Assembly: GCA_031552735.1 (NCBI GenBank)
Contig: JAVBMF010000006.1
Coordinates: forward strand, 1 to 64,000
From: JAVBUY01 sp031552735
GTDB taxonomy: Bacteria > Bacillota > Clostridia > Christensenellales > Aristaeellaceae
Direction: 5' to 3'
Length of the DNA stretch: 64,000 nucleotides
Within the stretch, counting starts at the first letter, position 1. Every line of letters begins with the position of its first letter. Shown here piece after piece: positions 48,482-57,886 of the stretch. A program made the position numbers and the translations under genes. A model generated the notes under the pieces. It saw nothing but the letters and a program-made list of their open reading frames with translations. It ran no database searches and was not told the DNA's origin.

Positions 48482-50745
48482 TGGATCTCAGCATGCTTAA
48501 TCCGCAGCAGCGCCTGGCTGCCGAGACCACCGAGGGGCCATTGCTGATCCTTGCGGGCGCGGGCTCCGGCAAGACGCGCGCACTGACATACCGCATCGCC
48601 AATCTGCTGGATCGCGGCGTACCCGCGTATCAGATTCTAGCAATCACCTTTACGAACAAGGCGGCGCGTGAGATGCGTGAACGCCTGACGCAGTTGACCC
48701 AAAACGCCGCCGATGACGCGTGGGTGATGACCTTCCACGCGTGTTGCGCGCGCATTTTGCGTCGCGATATTGAGAAGCTGGGCTATACCCGCGCATTCAC
48801 CATTTATGACGACGACGACCAGATGTCGCTGATCAAGGAACTGATGAAAAAGCACGGCATAGACGATAAGCTGATGCCGCCGCGCGAGATCAAAAGCAAG
48901 ATTTCCGATGCGAAGAACAAGCTGCAAACCCCGGATGAGTGGTTTGCGCAGTCCTCGCGGGATTTTCGCATGCAGATGATTCACGACCTGTACCGGGAGT
49001 ACGAGATCAAACTCAAGGCATTCAACGCGCTGGATTTCGATGATCTGATGGTCAAGACGCTGGAGCTGTTTGTGCAGCATCCGCCGGTGCTTCAGGCTTA
49101 TCAGGAGCGCTTCCATTACATTCATGTCGATGAGTACCAGGACACCAACTACGCGCAGTATATGATGATCAAGCTGCTGGCCGGGCAGCGGAAAAACCTG
49201 TGCGTCGTCGGTGACGACGACCAGTCGATTTATGGCTGGCGCGGTGCGGATATCCGCAACATTCTGGAATTTGAGAAGGATTTTGCGGGCTGCACCACCA
49301 TCAAGCTGGAGCAGAACTATCGCTCTACGTCCAATATTCTTGATGCCGCAAACAATGTGATCGCGCACAACGAGGGCCGCAAAGAGAAGGCGCTATGGAC
49401 CGACCGTGGCGAAGGCCAGCGCATTCGTGTGTTCAAGGCTGGCGACGAGCGCGAAGAGGCGGCTTGGATTTGCGACCGCATTCAGCAGATGCAGCAGACC
49501 GACGTCCACTATCGCGATATTGCTGTGCTGTACCGCATGAACGCACAATCCCGCGTGCTGGAAGAAATGATGGTGCGCGCTGGCATTCCGTACAATGTTT
49601 ATGGCGGCACGCGCTTCTATGATCGCAAGGAAGTGCGCGACATCGTCGCGTACCTGCGCGTCATTGTCAACCCTGCCGACGATGTGTCGCTGCGCCGCAT
49701 TATCAATCAGCCCAAGCGCTCCATTGGCGACGCGACCATCGCGGAGTTGGTGCAGCATGCCGAGCAGCAGGACTATTCTGTATTCGCCGCCATGCTGGAG
49801 CCGCCGGAGGCGCTGGCCTCGCGCGCGAAGAAGTGTGTGGGCGACTTTGCGCAACTGTTGACCGAACTGACGCTCAAGCGCACGCAGATGGGCCTGACCG
49901 AGTTTGTCGAGCTGCTCATCAATGAAACCGGGTTGGCCGCACAGTACGAGCGCGAGCACACCGACGAGGCGCAGGGGCGTCTGGAAAACATCCGCGAGTT
50001 TATCGGCGCGGTGGATGAGTTTGAGCGCCGCTCCGAGGAACCCACGTTGGAAGGCTTCTTAGAGAACGTCACGCTGGTCACCGATCTGGACAACATGAAC
50101 GGCGAGCGCCAGTCTGTGACGCTGATGACGCTGCATAGCGCCAAGGGCCTGGAGTTTCCGGTGGTGTTTATCACCGGTCTGGAGGAAGGCATTTTCCCCA
50201 GCGGGCGGTCGCTGTATGACCCGGACAAAATGGAGGAAGAGCGCCGCCTCTGCTACGTGGGCATTACCCGCGCGCGCGAACTGCTGCACTTGTCGCACGC
50301 GATCCAGCGCATGCTGTTTAACCAAATGCAGCACAATGCGCCCTCGCAGTTTTTAGCTGAGATTCCGGAAAGGCTGCTGGACGAAAGCGGCGCACTGCGC
50401 ATGGAGAAAGCTTTCCCCGCCATGCCGGAGCGTCGCGAAACCACCCAGCAGCGCGCGCAGCGTCAGCCGCTGAAGGACTTTGGCGGCGGTCGGTCCGGTA
50501 CGCTCAATATCCCCGGCGTGCAAAAGGGCTTTGGCACGAGCTTCGTGCCATCGGTTGCCGCTACGCAAGCCGCGCCAATGCTCTTTGCCGAGGGCGACCG
50601 TGTGCTGCATAGAAAGTTTGGCGAGGGCAATGTCATCTCGCTGACGGGCAAGGGTGCGGACGCGCGCATCTCCATCGAATTTGCCGCGTATGGCGTCAAG
50701 GAATTTTCCATGTCCATCGCGCCGATTGTCAAAGTAAGCAGGTGA
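48481..50745 (+). CDS. pcrA: ATP-dependent DNA helicase PcrA (UvrD family)
   Basis: A superfamily 1A 3'-5' helicase of 754 residues for repair and replication-fork clearance. Motif I is AGAGSGKTRAL, motif II VDEYQDTN, motif III DDDQSIYGWRGA, motif IV EQNYRST, motif V LMTLHSAKGLEFPVVF and motif VI YVGITRARELL. The C-terminal ~70 residues form the Tudor-like RNA-polymerase-binding domain (FAEGDRVLHRKFGEGNVI). ATG 48481 is seven bases from AAGGAG; GTG 48478 is an alternative. ligA follows at four bases. Confidence 0.96.
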   Translation: MDLSMLNPQQRLAAETTEGPLLILAGAGSGKTRALTYRIANLLDRGVPAYQILAITFTNKAAREMRERLTQLTQNAADDAWVMTFHACCARILRRDIEKLGYTRAFTIYDDDDQMSLIKELMKKHGIDDKLMPPREIKSKISDAKNKLQTPDEWFAQSSRDFRMQMIHDLYREYEIKLKAFNALDFDDLMVKTLELFVQHPPVLQAYQERFHYIHVDEYQDTNYAQYMMIKLLAGQRKNLCVVGDDDQSIYGWRGADIRNILEFEKDFAGCTTIKLEQNYRSTSNILDAANNVIAHNEGRKEKALWTDRGEGQRIRVFKAGDEREEAAWICDRIQQMQQTDVHYRDIAVLYRMNAQSRVLEEMMVRAGIPYNVYGGTRFYDRKEVRDIVAYLRVIVNPADDVSLRRIINQPKRSIGDATIAELVQHAEQQDYSVFAAMLEPPEALASRAKKCVGDFAQLLTELTLKRTQMGLTEFVELLINETGLAAQYEREHTDEAQGRLENIREFIGAVDEFERRSEEPTLEGFLENVTLVTDLDNMNGERQSVTLMTLHSAKGLEFPVVFITGLEEGIFPSGRSLYDPDKMEEERRLCYVGITRARELLHLSHAIQRMLFNQMQHNAPSQFLAEIPERLLDESGALRMEKAFPAMPERRETTQQRAQRQPLKDFGGGRSGTLNIPGVQKGFGTSFVPSVAATQAAPMLFAEGDRVLHRKFGEGNVISLTGKGADARISIEFAAYGVKEFSMSIAPIVKVSR

Positions 50746-50749
50746 GCCT

Positions 50750-52741
50750 ATGGCGGTGCATCACGACATGCAGGCGCTGGTGGATCGGCTGAACGAGACC
50801 GCGCGTGCGTACTATGAGCAGGACAATCCGCAGATTTCTGACAAAGAATGGGATGCGCTCTACGACCAACTGGTGCGCATGGAGCAAGAAACCGGTACGG
50901 TACTGCCCGATTCGCCAACCCTGCGTGTGGGCGGGCAACCGGTGGCGGGCTTTTCGCCACACCGGCACATCGCGCGTCTATGGAGTTTGGGCAAGGCGCA
51001 AAGTGAGGTCGAACTGGCCGAATGGGCGGCTCGTTGTGAAAAGAAGCGTGAGAGCACCGTGGCGGAGGGCAAAGCCTTGCCGCCGCTTTGTTATGCGGTG
51101 GAGTATAAGTTCGACGGCCTGACGCTCAGCCTAACCTACGAGAATGGTTTGCTGACGCAAGCAGCCACACGCGGCAACGGCGAGGTGGGAGAGGCCATTC
51201 TGGAACAGGCGCGTACGATCCGATCCATCCCCATGCGCATCCCTTTCACTGGGCGCATGGAGGCGCAGGGCGAGGGCATCATGCGGCTGTCCACGCTGGC
51301 GGCGTACAACCAGACCGCCGAGGAGCCGCTAAAAAACGCGCGAAATGCCGCCGCCGGCGCACTGCGCAATATCGATCCCAAAGTGACTGCCAGCCGAAAG
51401 CTGGACGCTTTCTTTTATCAAGTCAACTTTATCGAGGGCAAGACCTTCGTCGACCATCGCGACATGATGGCGTTCCTGAAGGAACAAGGCTTTTGCGTCA
51501 GCCCGTATTTCGAGATTGCGCACAGTGTTGACGAGGTGATCGCGCGCGTGCGCGAGATTGAAGCAGCGCGACCAGCCTTGGATTTTCTGATCGATGGCGC
51601 GGTGGTCAAGGTTTGCGATGCCGCGACTCGCGAGTCGCTGGGGTATACTGATAAGTTCCCGCGCTGGGCGTTGGCGTTTAAGTTCGAGGCGGAAGAAACC
51701 ACTACGGAACTGCTCGACGTGACGTGGCAACTTGGGCGTACCGGCAAGCTGACTCCGCTGGCGCATCTCGCGCCGGTGGAACTGGCTGGTGTCACCGTGC
51801 AGCGTGCCACACTCAACAACTGGGGCGATATCCAGCGCAAGCGCGTGCGCATCGGCGCGCAGGTGTGGGTGCGCCGCTCCAATGATGTGATTCCAGAGAT
51901 TTTGGGCTGTGTGCTGGAAGAACCGCAACCCGGCGAGCGCGATATTACGCCGCCGACAGCTTGTCCGGCTTGCGGACAGCCGCTGACAGCGCGCGGCGCG
52001 AATCTGTTTTGCATGAACCGTGCTACCTGTCGCCCGCAAACCGTAGCGCGGTTGGCGCACTTTGCCGGTCGTGACGCGATGGATATCGAGGCGTTCAGTG
52101 AGAAAACGGCAGAACTGTTCTATGACGCGCTGGGGTTGCGAGATCCGGCGGATCTCTATCAGCTTACGCCAATGGAGATGTTGGGATTAAAGGGCTTTGG
52201 TGAGAAGAAAGCGGCTAAACTGCTGGCCGAGCTGGACAAGAGCCGTAGTGCGCCCATGGACGCGTTCCTGTTCGCGCTGGGCATTCCCAATGTGGGGCGC
52301 AAAACCGCGCGCGATCTGGCGCAGCGCTTTGGCACGCTGGACAGCCTAATGGTCGCTGATGAAGCTGCATTGACGCAGGTTGATGAGGTGGGGCAGATTG
52401 TTGCTGCCAGCATCGTCGAGTTCTTTTCCATGGACGAGAATCGCGCGCTGGTATCGCGCTTGCTGTCTGCCGGTGTCGCGCCGCAGCCGCTGGCAGCTCC
52501 GCGTGGCGATGGCCCGCTGACCGGCATGACGGTCGTGCTGACCGGCACGCTGCCCAGCCTGACACGCGCCGAAGCGGAGGCGCTGATTCTCCGACATGGT
52601 GGCAAGGCGTCCTCCAGTGTGTCGGCCAAAACCAGCCTTGTGCTGGCGGGAGAAGCCGCGGGCAGCAAGCTTGCCAAGGCACAGCAACTGGGCGTGAAGG
52701 TCATCGACGAAGCGGAATTTTTGCGCATGATTGGGCAATAA
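50750..52741 (+). CDS. ligA: NAD-dependent DNA ligase LigA
   Basis: An enzyme of 663 residues that seals nicks. The adenylation Lys is in VEYKFDGLTLS (~118). The OB fold, the four-Cys zinc finger (CPACGQPL, CMNRATC), the helix-hairpin-helix region (LGIPNVGRKTARDL) and a C-terminal BRCT domain (GPLTGMTVVLTGTL) follow in the usual order. It is cotranscribed with pcrA, as in many Firmicutes. The zinc Cys spacing is normal. Confidence 0.97.
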   Translation: MAVHHDMQALVDRLNETARAYYEQDNPQISDKEWDALYDQLVRMEQETGTVLPDSPTLRVGGQPVAGFSPHRHIARLWSLGKAQSEVELAEWAARCEKKRESTVAEGKALPPLCYAVEYKFDGLTLSLTYENGLLTQAATRGNGEVGEAILEQARTIRSIPMRIPFTGRMEAQGEGIMRLSTLAAYNQTAEEPLKNARNAAAGALRNIDPKVTASRKLDAFFYQVNFIEGKTFVDHRDMMAFLKEQGFCVSPYFEIAHSVDEVIARVREIEAARPALDFLIDGAVVKVCDAATRESLGYTDKFPRWALAFKFEAEETTTELLDVTWQLGRTGKLTPLAHLAPVELAGVTVQRATLNNWGDIQRKRVRIGAQVWVRRSNDVIPEILGCVLEEPQPGERDITPPTACPACGQPLTARGANLFCMNRATCRPQTVARLAHFAGRDAMDIEAFSEKTAELFYDALGLRDPADLYQLTPMEMLGLKGFGEKKAAKLLAELDKSRSAPMDAFLFALGIPNVGRKTARDLAQRFGTLDSLMVADEAALTQVDEVGQIVAASIVEFFSMDENRALVSRLLSAGVAPQPLAAPRGDGPLTGMTVVLTGTLPSLTRAEAEALILRHGGKASSSVSAKTSLVLAGEAAGSKLAKAQQLGVKVIDEAEFLRMIGQ

Positions 52742-52770
52742 CGCCTGCGCACAGGAGAGAAGGAAACGCA

Positions 52771-53751
52771 ATGCGACCAGGCAAATTGACCAATGAACAG
52801 TTGGAAAAACGTGTGCTTCGCCACCTCGGTCAGCACCGCCCCGAAGTCATTCAGGGCGCGGGCGTGGGCGAGGATTGCGCTGCCATCCGTTTTGGCGACG
52901 AGGTATGCGTGCTGTCCACCGATCCAATCACCGCATCGGCCACGCACTTGGGACAGCTCGCCGTGTTGGTGTCACTGAACGATGTGGCTGCGTCCGGCGC
53001 GCAGCCGCTGTGTGTGCTGCTGACACTGCTCGCTCCGCCCGACGCGTCGGCAGAGCAGATCGAGCAGGTCATGCGCGAGGCGGCGGTGGAGGCTGAGGCG
53101 CAAGGGCTAGAGATCATTGGCGGGCACACCGAGGTGACCGACGCGGTCAACCGCATCGTGGTATCCTCCACTGTGGTGGGCAGAACGCGGGTGGGCCAAT
53201 TGGTGCGCACCGGCGGCGCGAAGCCCGGTGACGCGCTGGTGATGACCAAGTGCGCCGCAATTGAAGGCACCGCCATTTTGGCGCACGACAGAGCCGATGC
53301 GCTGCGTTCGGTGCTGAGTGAAGATGAACTGGCGGAGGCCAGAGCGATGTCGCGCATGATTTCGGTGCGCGCGGAGGGGCGTATTGCCGCGCAGAACGGT
53401 GCAAACGCGATGCACGACGCCACCGAGGGCGGTGTGCTCGGCGCCGCGTGGGAACTGGCGGAGGCGTCCGGCCTTGGAGTTATGCTGGATGCGGACAGCA
53501 TCCCCCTGCGCGAGGTAACACGCAAGCTCTGTGCCGCGCTGGGCATGGACCCGCTGCGGCTGATCTCCAGCGGCGCGCTGATCATCGCGCATCCCGATGG
53601 CGCGGCACTGGTTGCGGCGCTGGAAAAAGAGGGCATTGGCGCGGCGGTTATCGGTGCGCTGACTGACAAGGGTGAGGCAAAAATCCTTCGTGTTTCCGGT
53701 CGTGAACAGCCGCTTTTGCCGCCGGATCGCGATGAGATTTACCGGGTCTGA
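52771..53751 (+). CDS. AIR synthase-like (HypE/PurM fold) protein
   Basis: A protein of 326 residues with the PurM-type N-terminal and C-terminal domains: GAGVGEDCAAIRF, LSTDPITAS, NDVAASGAQPL, IIGGHTEVTDAV and HDATEGGVLGAAWELAEASG. It is closest to HypE-like orphans of Clostridia; there are no other hydrogenase maturation genes nearby and no C-terminal thiocarboxamide Cys (it ends EIYRV), so a HypE role is doubtful. It presumably binds ATP or an aminoimidazole-like substrate. AGGAG lies upstream, 29 bases after ligA. Confidence 0.8.
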   Translation: MRPGKLTNEQLEKRVLRHLGQHRPEVIQGAGVGEDCAAIRFGDEVCVLSTDPITASATHLGQLAVLVSLNDVAASGAQPLCVLLTLLAPPDASAEQIEQVMREAAVEAEAQGLEIIGGHTEVTDAVNRIVVSSTVVGRTRVGQLVRTGGAKPGDALVMTKCAAIEGTAILAHDRADALRSVLSEDELAEARAMSRMISVRAEGRIAAQNGANAMHDATEGGVLGAAWELAEASGLGVMLDADSIPLREVTRKLCAALGMDPLRLISSGALIIAHPDGAALVAALEKEGIGAAVIGALTDKGEAKILRVSGREQPLLPPDRDEIYRV

Positions 53752-53772
53752 TGAACGGCATAAATCAAATCA

Positions 53773-53801
53773 TTGCGCCACGATGAATCTTCCTGTATAA
53801 T
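53773..53801 (+). promoter_or_regulatory. sigma-A promoter of darA-holB-ricT
   Basis: TTGCGC, 17 bases, TATAAT, 34 bases before darA. Confidence 0.75.
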
Positions 53802-53834
53802 AAACATGGAAATCACACAAGAGGGGGCTATGCT

Positions 53835-54164
53835 ATGAAGCTGATTATCGCGATCGTGCAGGACGAGGACGCTTCCCGCTTGGTCAATAGCCTGATGAAC
53901 GACGGATTCGGCGTCACCAAGCTGGCCACTACCGGTGGCTTTCTGCGCGCGGGCAATACCACACTGCTGGTCGGTGTAGACGACGCGCGCTATCAGGCCG
54001 CCATGGACATTATCGAACAGATCTGCAAGAGCCGCAAGCAAATCGCGACTTCTCCGTCTCCGGTGGCGGGCACAGCCAGTGTGTATGTGCCGTACCCCAT
54101 TGAGGTGGTAGTAGGCGGCGCGACAATCTTCGTGGTGGATGTGGAGCACTTTGTCAAGCTGTGA
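53835..54164 (+). CDS. darA: cyclic-di-AMP receptor DarA (PII-like)
   Basis: A trimeric PII-like protein of 109 residues that binds c-di-AMP. The family marks are MKLIIAIVQDEDA at the start, FGVTKLATTGGFLRAGNTTLLVG with the ligand-binding Gly/Thr loop, and GGATIFVVDVEHFVKL at the end. GAGGGGG lies ahead. It overlaps holB by four bases; darA (yaaQ)-holB-ricT (yaaT) is a conserved Firmicute order. Confidence 0.95.
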   Translation: MKLIIAIVQDEDASRLVNSLMNDGFGVTKLATTGGFLRAGNTTLLVGVDDARYQAAMDIIEQICKSRKQIATSPSPVAGTASVYVPYPIEVVVGGATIFVVDVEHFVKL

Positions 54165-55153
54165 GCGCCCTATCGTTTCAGGATTTTGTGGAGCAATCTG
54201 CCTCGATTGAAAACCTGCACAGGGATTTTCAGTCCGGGCAGTTTGTTCATGCCTATCTTTTTGTGGGCGCGCGGGGTGTGGGCAAACGCAGTCTGGCGAT
54301 GCTGTGCGCCCAGTCACTGTATTGTGCCGCGCAGGCGGCGCTGCGCCCTTGTGGCATCTGTGATGGCTGTCTGCGCGTGGCGCATCGCAACCACCCCGAT
54401 GTGTTCACCTTGCAGCCGGAAAAGTCGATCGGCGTGGACGCTGTACGCGACCTGATCGCATCCATCCAAATGCGCGCGTTTGAGGCAGGGCATAAGTGCG
54501 TGGTCATCGAGCAGGCCGAAAAGATGACCGTACAGGCGCAAAACTGCTTGCTTAAAACATTGGAAGAACCGCCACGTGACACAGTGTTCTTCCTGCTGGC
54601 CGAGTCGCTCGGCGCAATGTTGCCCACCATCCGGTCGAGATGCCGCATGATCGCGTTGCCGCCGCTGTCGCCCGAGGCGCTGGAGAAGCGTTTGCTGGCG
54701 CATCACCTTGCGCCGGATAGGGCGGCGCTGTTGTCGCGACTGGCCGCAGGCTCGGTTGGGCAGGCGCTGGACATGGATCAGGACGCATCGTACTGGCAAC
54801 TTCGCGAACGCGTGTTGCATCTATTGTTTGGCGGCATGTCCAAATCGGCGCAACTCAGCGAGGCCGCCAGTTTCAAGGATGACCGCGCGCGCGCGAACGA
54901 TATCTTGGGCATTGTGGAAACATCGCTCAGCGATGCGATCCAAGCCAAGACATCCGGCCTGCCGTGCGAAATCGAAGGATATCCGGATGGATGGCAGCGG
55001 TTTGTGCGCGGCGCACCCATCGAGGCCATGCTGGACATCAGCGCGGCAACAACCCAAGCGAAAAAATGGATCGCCAGCAACGTCAGCTTTCAGGCGGCGC
55101 TGGAGATGTTGGTCCTAAAGATATCGGAGGAATCGACAGTATGGCAATGGTAA
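54161..55153 (+). CDS. holB: DNA polymerase III subunit delta'
   Basis: A clamp-loader AAA+ subunit of 330 residues. Walker A is degenerate (GARGVGKRSL), with zinc-binding Cys in CGICDGC and the SRC motif in TIRSRCRM. The segment LLKTLEEPP is typical. It loads the sliding clamp with DnaX and HolA. The start is GTG in the overlap GTGA with darA. The final ~13 bases overlap the start of ricT. Confidence 0.93.
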   Translation: MSALSFQDFVEQSASIENLHRDFQSGQFVHAYLFVGARGVGKRSLAMLCAQSLYCAAQAALRPCGICDGCLRVAHRNHPDVFTLQPEKSIGVDAVRDLIASIQMRAFEAGHKCVVIEQAEKMTVQAQNCLLKTLEEPPRDTVFFLLAESLGAMLPTIRSRCRMIALPPLSPEALEKRLLAHHLAPDRAALLSRLAAGSVGQALDMDQDASYWQLRERVLHLLFGGMSKSAQLSEAASFKDDRARANDILGIVETSLSDAIQAKTSGLPCEIEGYPDGWQRFVRGAPIEAMLDISAATTQAKKWIASNVSFQAALEMLVLKISEESTVWQW

Positions 55154-56280
55154 TCGGTGTGCGCTTTAAGCGCGCCAGCAAAGTCTACTATTTTAGCCCG
55201 GGCGAACTGACCATCAAAGCCGGTGACGCGGTGATCGTGGAGACAGCGCGTGGCACCGAGCTGGGCGAGGTGGTGACCGGCGCGCGCGATGTGCCGGAGG
55301 AGCAAATTGTCGCGCCGCTGAAAACAGTGCTGCGCGTTGCCACCGAGCAGGACACGCGCACTGCGCAGGCAAATGCCGAGAACGAACGCAAGGCACACGG
55401 CATCTGCCAGGACAAGATCGCCGCGCACAAGCTTGAGATGAAGCTGGTCGATGTGGAGTACACCTTCGATGGTAGCAAGATTGTGTTCTATTTTACGGCC
55501 AATGGGCGTATTGATTTTCGCGCGCTGGTCAAGGATTTGGCGTCGGTATTCAAGACCCGCATTGAGCTGCGCCAAATCGGCGTGCGCGACGAGGCGAAGA
55601 TGCTTGGCGGGCTGGGCCCATGCGGGCGGCAAATCTGCTGCGGCGCTTTCCTGGGCGACTTCCAGCCGGTGTCGATCAAGATGGCCAAGGAACAAAATTT
55701 ATCGCTCAACCCGACCAAGATATCCGGTTTGTGCGGACGTCTGATGTGCTGCTTAAAGTACGAACAGGAAACCTACGAGCACCTGCGCAAGCAAATGCCG
55801 CGTGTAGGCAAAGACATCGTGACCCCGGACGGTGTGGGCACAGTGGTGGACATCAATGTGCTCAAGGAGATCGTACGCGTACGCATCTTCCGGCCGGATA
55901 ATATCGAGATCAAGGAATTTTCGATCCATGATTGCACGCGGCCGACACAGGAACAATCGCAGGCCGCGCGCGGGGAGCGCGAGAAGATATTTGCCGCGCA
56001 AGAGCAAAAGCGCAAGGCGCGCGCCGAAGAAATGGCCGCTCGCGCAGAGCGCCGCGCAGCGCGCCAAGGCAAGCGTTGGGGCAAGCCGGGTGATTCAGCC
56101 GAGACAACAGAAACCGCCGCTGCGGAGGACGTGATTGTTTCCATCCCGGATGAGGTCGAGTCTGCTGACGATGAGCTGATTATCCTAGAGGACGCGATCG
56201 TCGGCGTTGGGGACGATGAATACACGGATTCTGAACTGGCCGAGCTGGCCGAAGCGGAGAGCGAGCAGTTCAACGATTGA
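55141..56280 (+). CDS. ricT: PSP1-domain protein RicT/YaaT
   Basis: A protein of 379 residues with the PSP1 domain (~1-190) and the Cys-rich part GPCGRQICCG and GLCGRLMCCLKYE that holds iron-sulphur clusters in the RicA-RicF-RicT complex, which aids RNA processing by RNase Y and sporulation in Bacillus. The last ~150 residues are Arg/Ala-rich then acidic and appear disordered, longer than usual. GGAGG precedes ATG 55141. ricA and ricF are not visible here. Confidence 0.94.
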   Translation: MAMVIGVRFKRASKVYYFSPGELTIKAGDAVIVETARGTELGEVVTGARDVPEEQIVAPLKTVLRVATEQDTRTAQANAENERKAHGICQDKIAAHKLEMKLVDVEYTFDGSKIVFYFTANGRIDFRALVKDLASVFKTRIELRQIGVRDEAKMLGGLGPCGRQICCGAFLGDFQPVSIKMAKEQNLSLNPTKISGLCGRLMCCLKYEQETYEHLRKQMPRVGKDIVTPDGVGTVVDINVLKEIVRVRIFRPDNIEIKEFSIHDCTRPTQEQSQAARGEREKIFAAQEQKRKARAEEMAARAERRAARQGKRWGKPGDSAETTETAAAEDVIVSIPDEVESADDELIILEDAIVGVGDDEYTDSELAELAEAESEQFND

Positions 56281-56291
56281 TGCATTGCATG

Positions 56292-56320
56292 TTGCAAACC
56301 GCGTACATCAATGATACAAT
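56292..56320 (+). promoter_or_regulatory. sigma-A promoter of the ferredoxin gene
   Basis: TTGCAA, 17 bases, TACAAT, 35 bases before the start codon. Confidence 0.7.
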
Positions 56321-56354
56321 ACACGAGAAATAACCAATACAGGAGGATATCAAT

Positions 56355-56525
56355 ATGGCATATACGATTCATGACGAGTGCATCAGCTGTGGCGCGTGCG
56401 AGGGCGAGTGCCCGGTGCAGGCGATCTCCGAAGGCGACGGCAAGTATGTGATCAACGCCGACCTGTGCATTGATTGCGGCGCGTGCGCCGAGGTTTGCCC
56501 GGTGGATGCCCCGAAGCCCGAGTAA
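56355..56525 (+). CDS. 2[4Fe-4S] ferredoxin
   Basis: A clostridial-type ferredoxin of 56 residues. Two cluster motifs are complete: CISCGACEGECP and CIDCGACAEVCP, each Cys-x2-Cys-x2-Cys-x3-Cys-Pro. It is a soluble low-potential electron carrier, in line with an anaerobic lifestyle. AGGAGG lies ahead of ATG. It forms a single-gene unit with its own promoter and terminator. It could supply the electron for corrinoid reactivation, but this is speculative. Confidence 0.97.
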   Translation: MAYTIHDECISCGACEGECPVQAISEGDGKYVINADLCIDCGACAEVCPVDAPKPE

Positions 56526-56542
56526 TCTCCATCGCTCTTGAG

Positions 56543-56569
56543 AGCGCGCACGATCACGTGCGCGCTTTT
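56543..56569 (+). terminator. terminator of the ferredoxin gene
   Basis: The 10-base stem agcgcgcacg/cgtgcgcgct with a 4-base loop is followed by four T. Confidence 0.85.
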
Positions 56570-56603
56570 CGCATGTTTATCGCGCGGACACCGTGCACGT
56601 TCG

Positions 56604-56632
56604 TTGACAGTGCATAGCCCGAATGATAGAAT
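56604..56632 (+). promoter_or_regulatory. sigma-A promoter of the ROK gene
   Basis: TTGACA, 17 bases, TAGAAT, 31 bases before the start; this rules out the upstream in-frame starts. Confidence 0.7.
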
Positions 56633-56663
56633 GATGACAGACCACACCGCACAGGAGCGCGCG

Positions 56664-57806
56664 ATGAAACGTTATGTTGCCTCCCATTTGAAGGATATGA
56701 ACCGCAAGCTGGTGTACGATTTATTCGTATCGGAACACCAGTTGTCTCGCATGGACATCTGCAAGCTGACCGATATTTCCGCACCGACTGTGTTGAAAAT
56801 CGTTGATTTTTTCCTGCGGCACGGCTTGGTGGCGGAAGCCGGTGAAGGGGTTGCCCAACTAGGGCGAAAGCCGCAAATCTATCGCTTTTGCCCAAACGCG
56901 GCGTATACGGTCGGGATCGTGCTGGAAGGCAAGCAACTGATGGTCGGCGTCGCAAACCTGCTGGGTGAGCTAAAGGCCGAGCGCGTTTTGGATGTAACGG
57001 AGCTGATGACGCCGCCTGTGCGGATTGATGCGCTGCTGGGCGAGGCGCTGATTGACGAGGTGACTGCCACGCTGGCGCAGGCGGAGATCGGCAACGCGCT
57101 GCTGCTAGGCGCGTGCTTAGCCGTGCCGGGACAAATTGACGCCAGGCAGCGTGTGATATCGTACGCCAACGCGCTGGGCATCCTGCGTGAGCCGCTGGAT
57201 GTTGGCGCGCAGCTCGCTGCGCTAGAAAAAAGGTTGGGCTGCCCGGTTCTGCTGGAGAACGATGTGAACGCCAGCGCGGTGGGCGAGCTGATGCTACGTC
57301 AGGCCAAGGATGCCTCGGTACAGGACTTGGTGTATATCCTGATGGCAGATGGGGTTGGCGCGGGCATCATTGTGGATGGACGGTTGCTGCGCGGCCGCCA
57401 GCACGGCGCAGGAGAAATCGGCAAGATGGTGATCGATCGCGCGGAAGAAGGCACGGATGCCTCGCAAACCCTGTCGAGGCAGTATCATACATTGCGACTG
57501 CATGCCACGGATGCGCTTTGTGCGCAGGATACACAGCGCGTTGAACAGGTAGCCGACGAGCTTGCCGCTAAAGTCGCGCGCGCGGTCGCGCACATCCATA
57601 CGGTGGTGGACGTGCCGCTTGCTGTGGTGGGCGGCAACGTGGGGCGCAAGCTTGGGCAACCATTGGTCGATGCGCTGCGCAAGTACGTGCGCCTGATCCA
57701 CCCGTTCCCGATCCAGTGCGTACCGACAGTCAATCCCACCGCCAATGTCATCGGAGCGGCCGCCATTGCGCGCGCGCAGGGAATAGAAGTGTTCTTTGTC
57801 GATTGA
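56664..57806 (+). CDS. ROK family transcriptional regulator
   Basis: A protein of 380 residues. The N-terminal winged helix (~10-65, SRMDICKLTDISAPTVLKIVDFFLRHGL) binds DNA, and a sugar-kinase-like ROK domain follows with ENDVNASAVGELMLR and GVGAGIIVDGRLLRGRQHGAGEIGKM. The zinc-binding Cys cluster typical of ROK is not seen. It probably senses a sugar and represses carbohydrate genes, but no targets lie next to it. A LacI-type regulator follows after an independent promoter. Confidence 0.9.
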   Translation: MKRYVASHLKDMNRKLVYDLFVSEHQLSRMDICKLTDISAPTVLKIVDFFLRHGLVAEAGEGVAQLGRKPQIYRFCPNAAYTVGIVLEGKQLMVGVANLLGELKAERVLDVTELMTPPVRIDALLGEALIDEVTATLAQAEIGNALLLGACLAVPGQIDARQRVISYANALGILREPLDVGAQLAALEKRLGCPVLLENDVNASAVGELMLRQAKDASVQDLVYILMADGVGAGIIVDGRLLRGRQHGAGEIGKMVIDRAEEGTDASQTLSRQYHTLRLHATDALCAQDTQRVEQVADELAAKVARAVAHIHTVVDVPLAVVGGNVGRKLGQPLVDALRKYVRLIHPFPIQCVPTVNPTANVIGAAAIARAQGIEVFFVD

Positions 57807-57814
57807 TCGGCAGG

Positions 57815-57843
57815 TTGCCTCGGGCTGCCTGGCGTGGTATACT
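57815..57843 (+). promoter_or_regulatory. sigma-A promoter of the LacI-type gene
   Basis: TTGCCT, 17 bases, TATACT, 43 bases before the start. Confidence 0.65.
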
Positions 57844-57886
57844 AGTGCTTCAAAACATGTGCCCGGAAGGACGTGCTGTCATCGCT

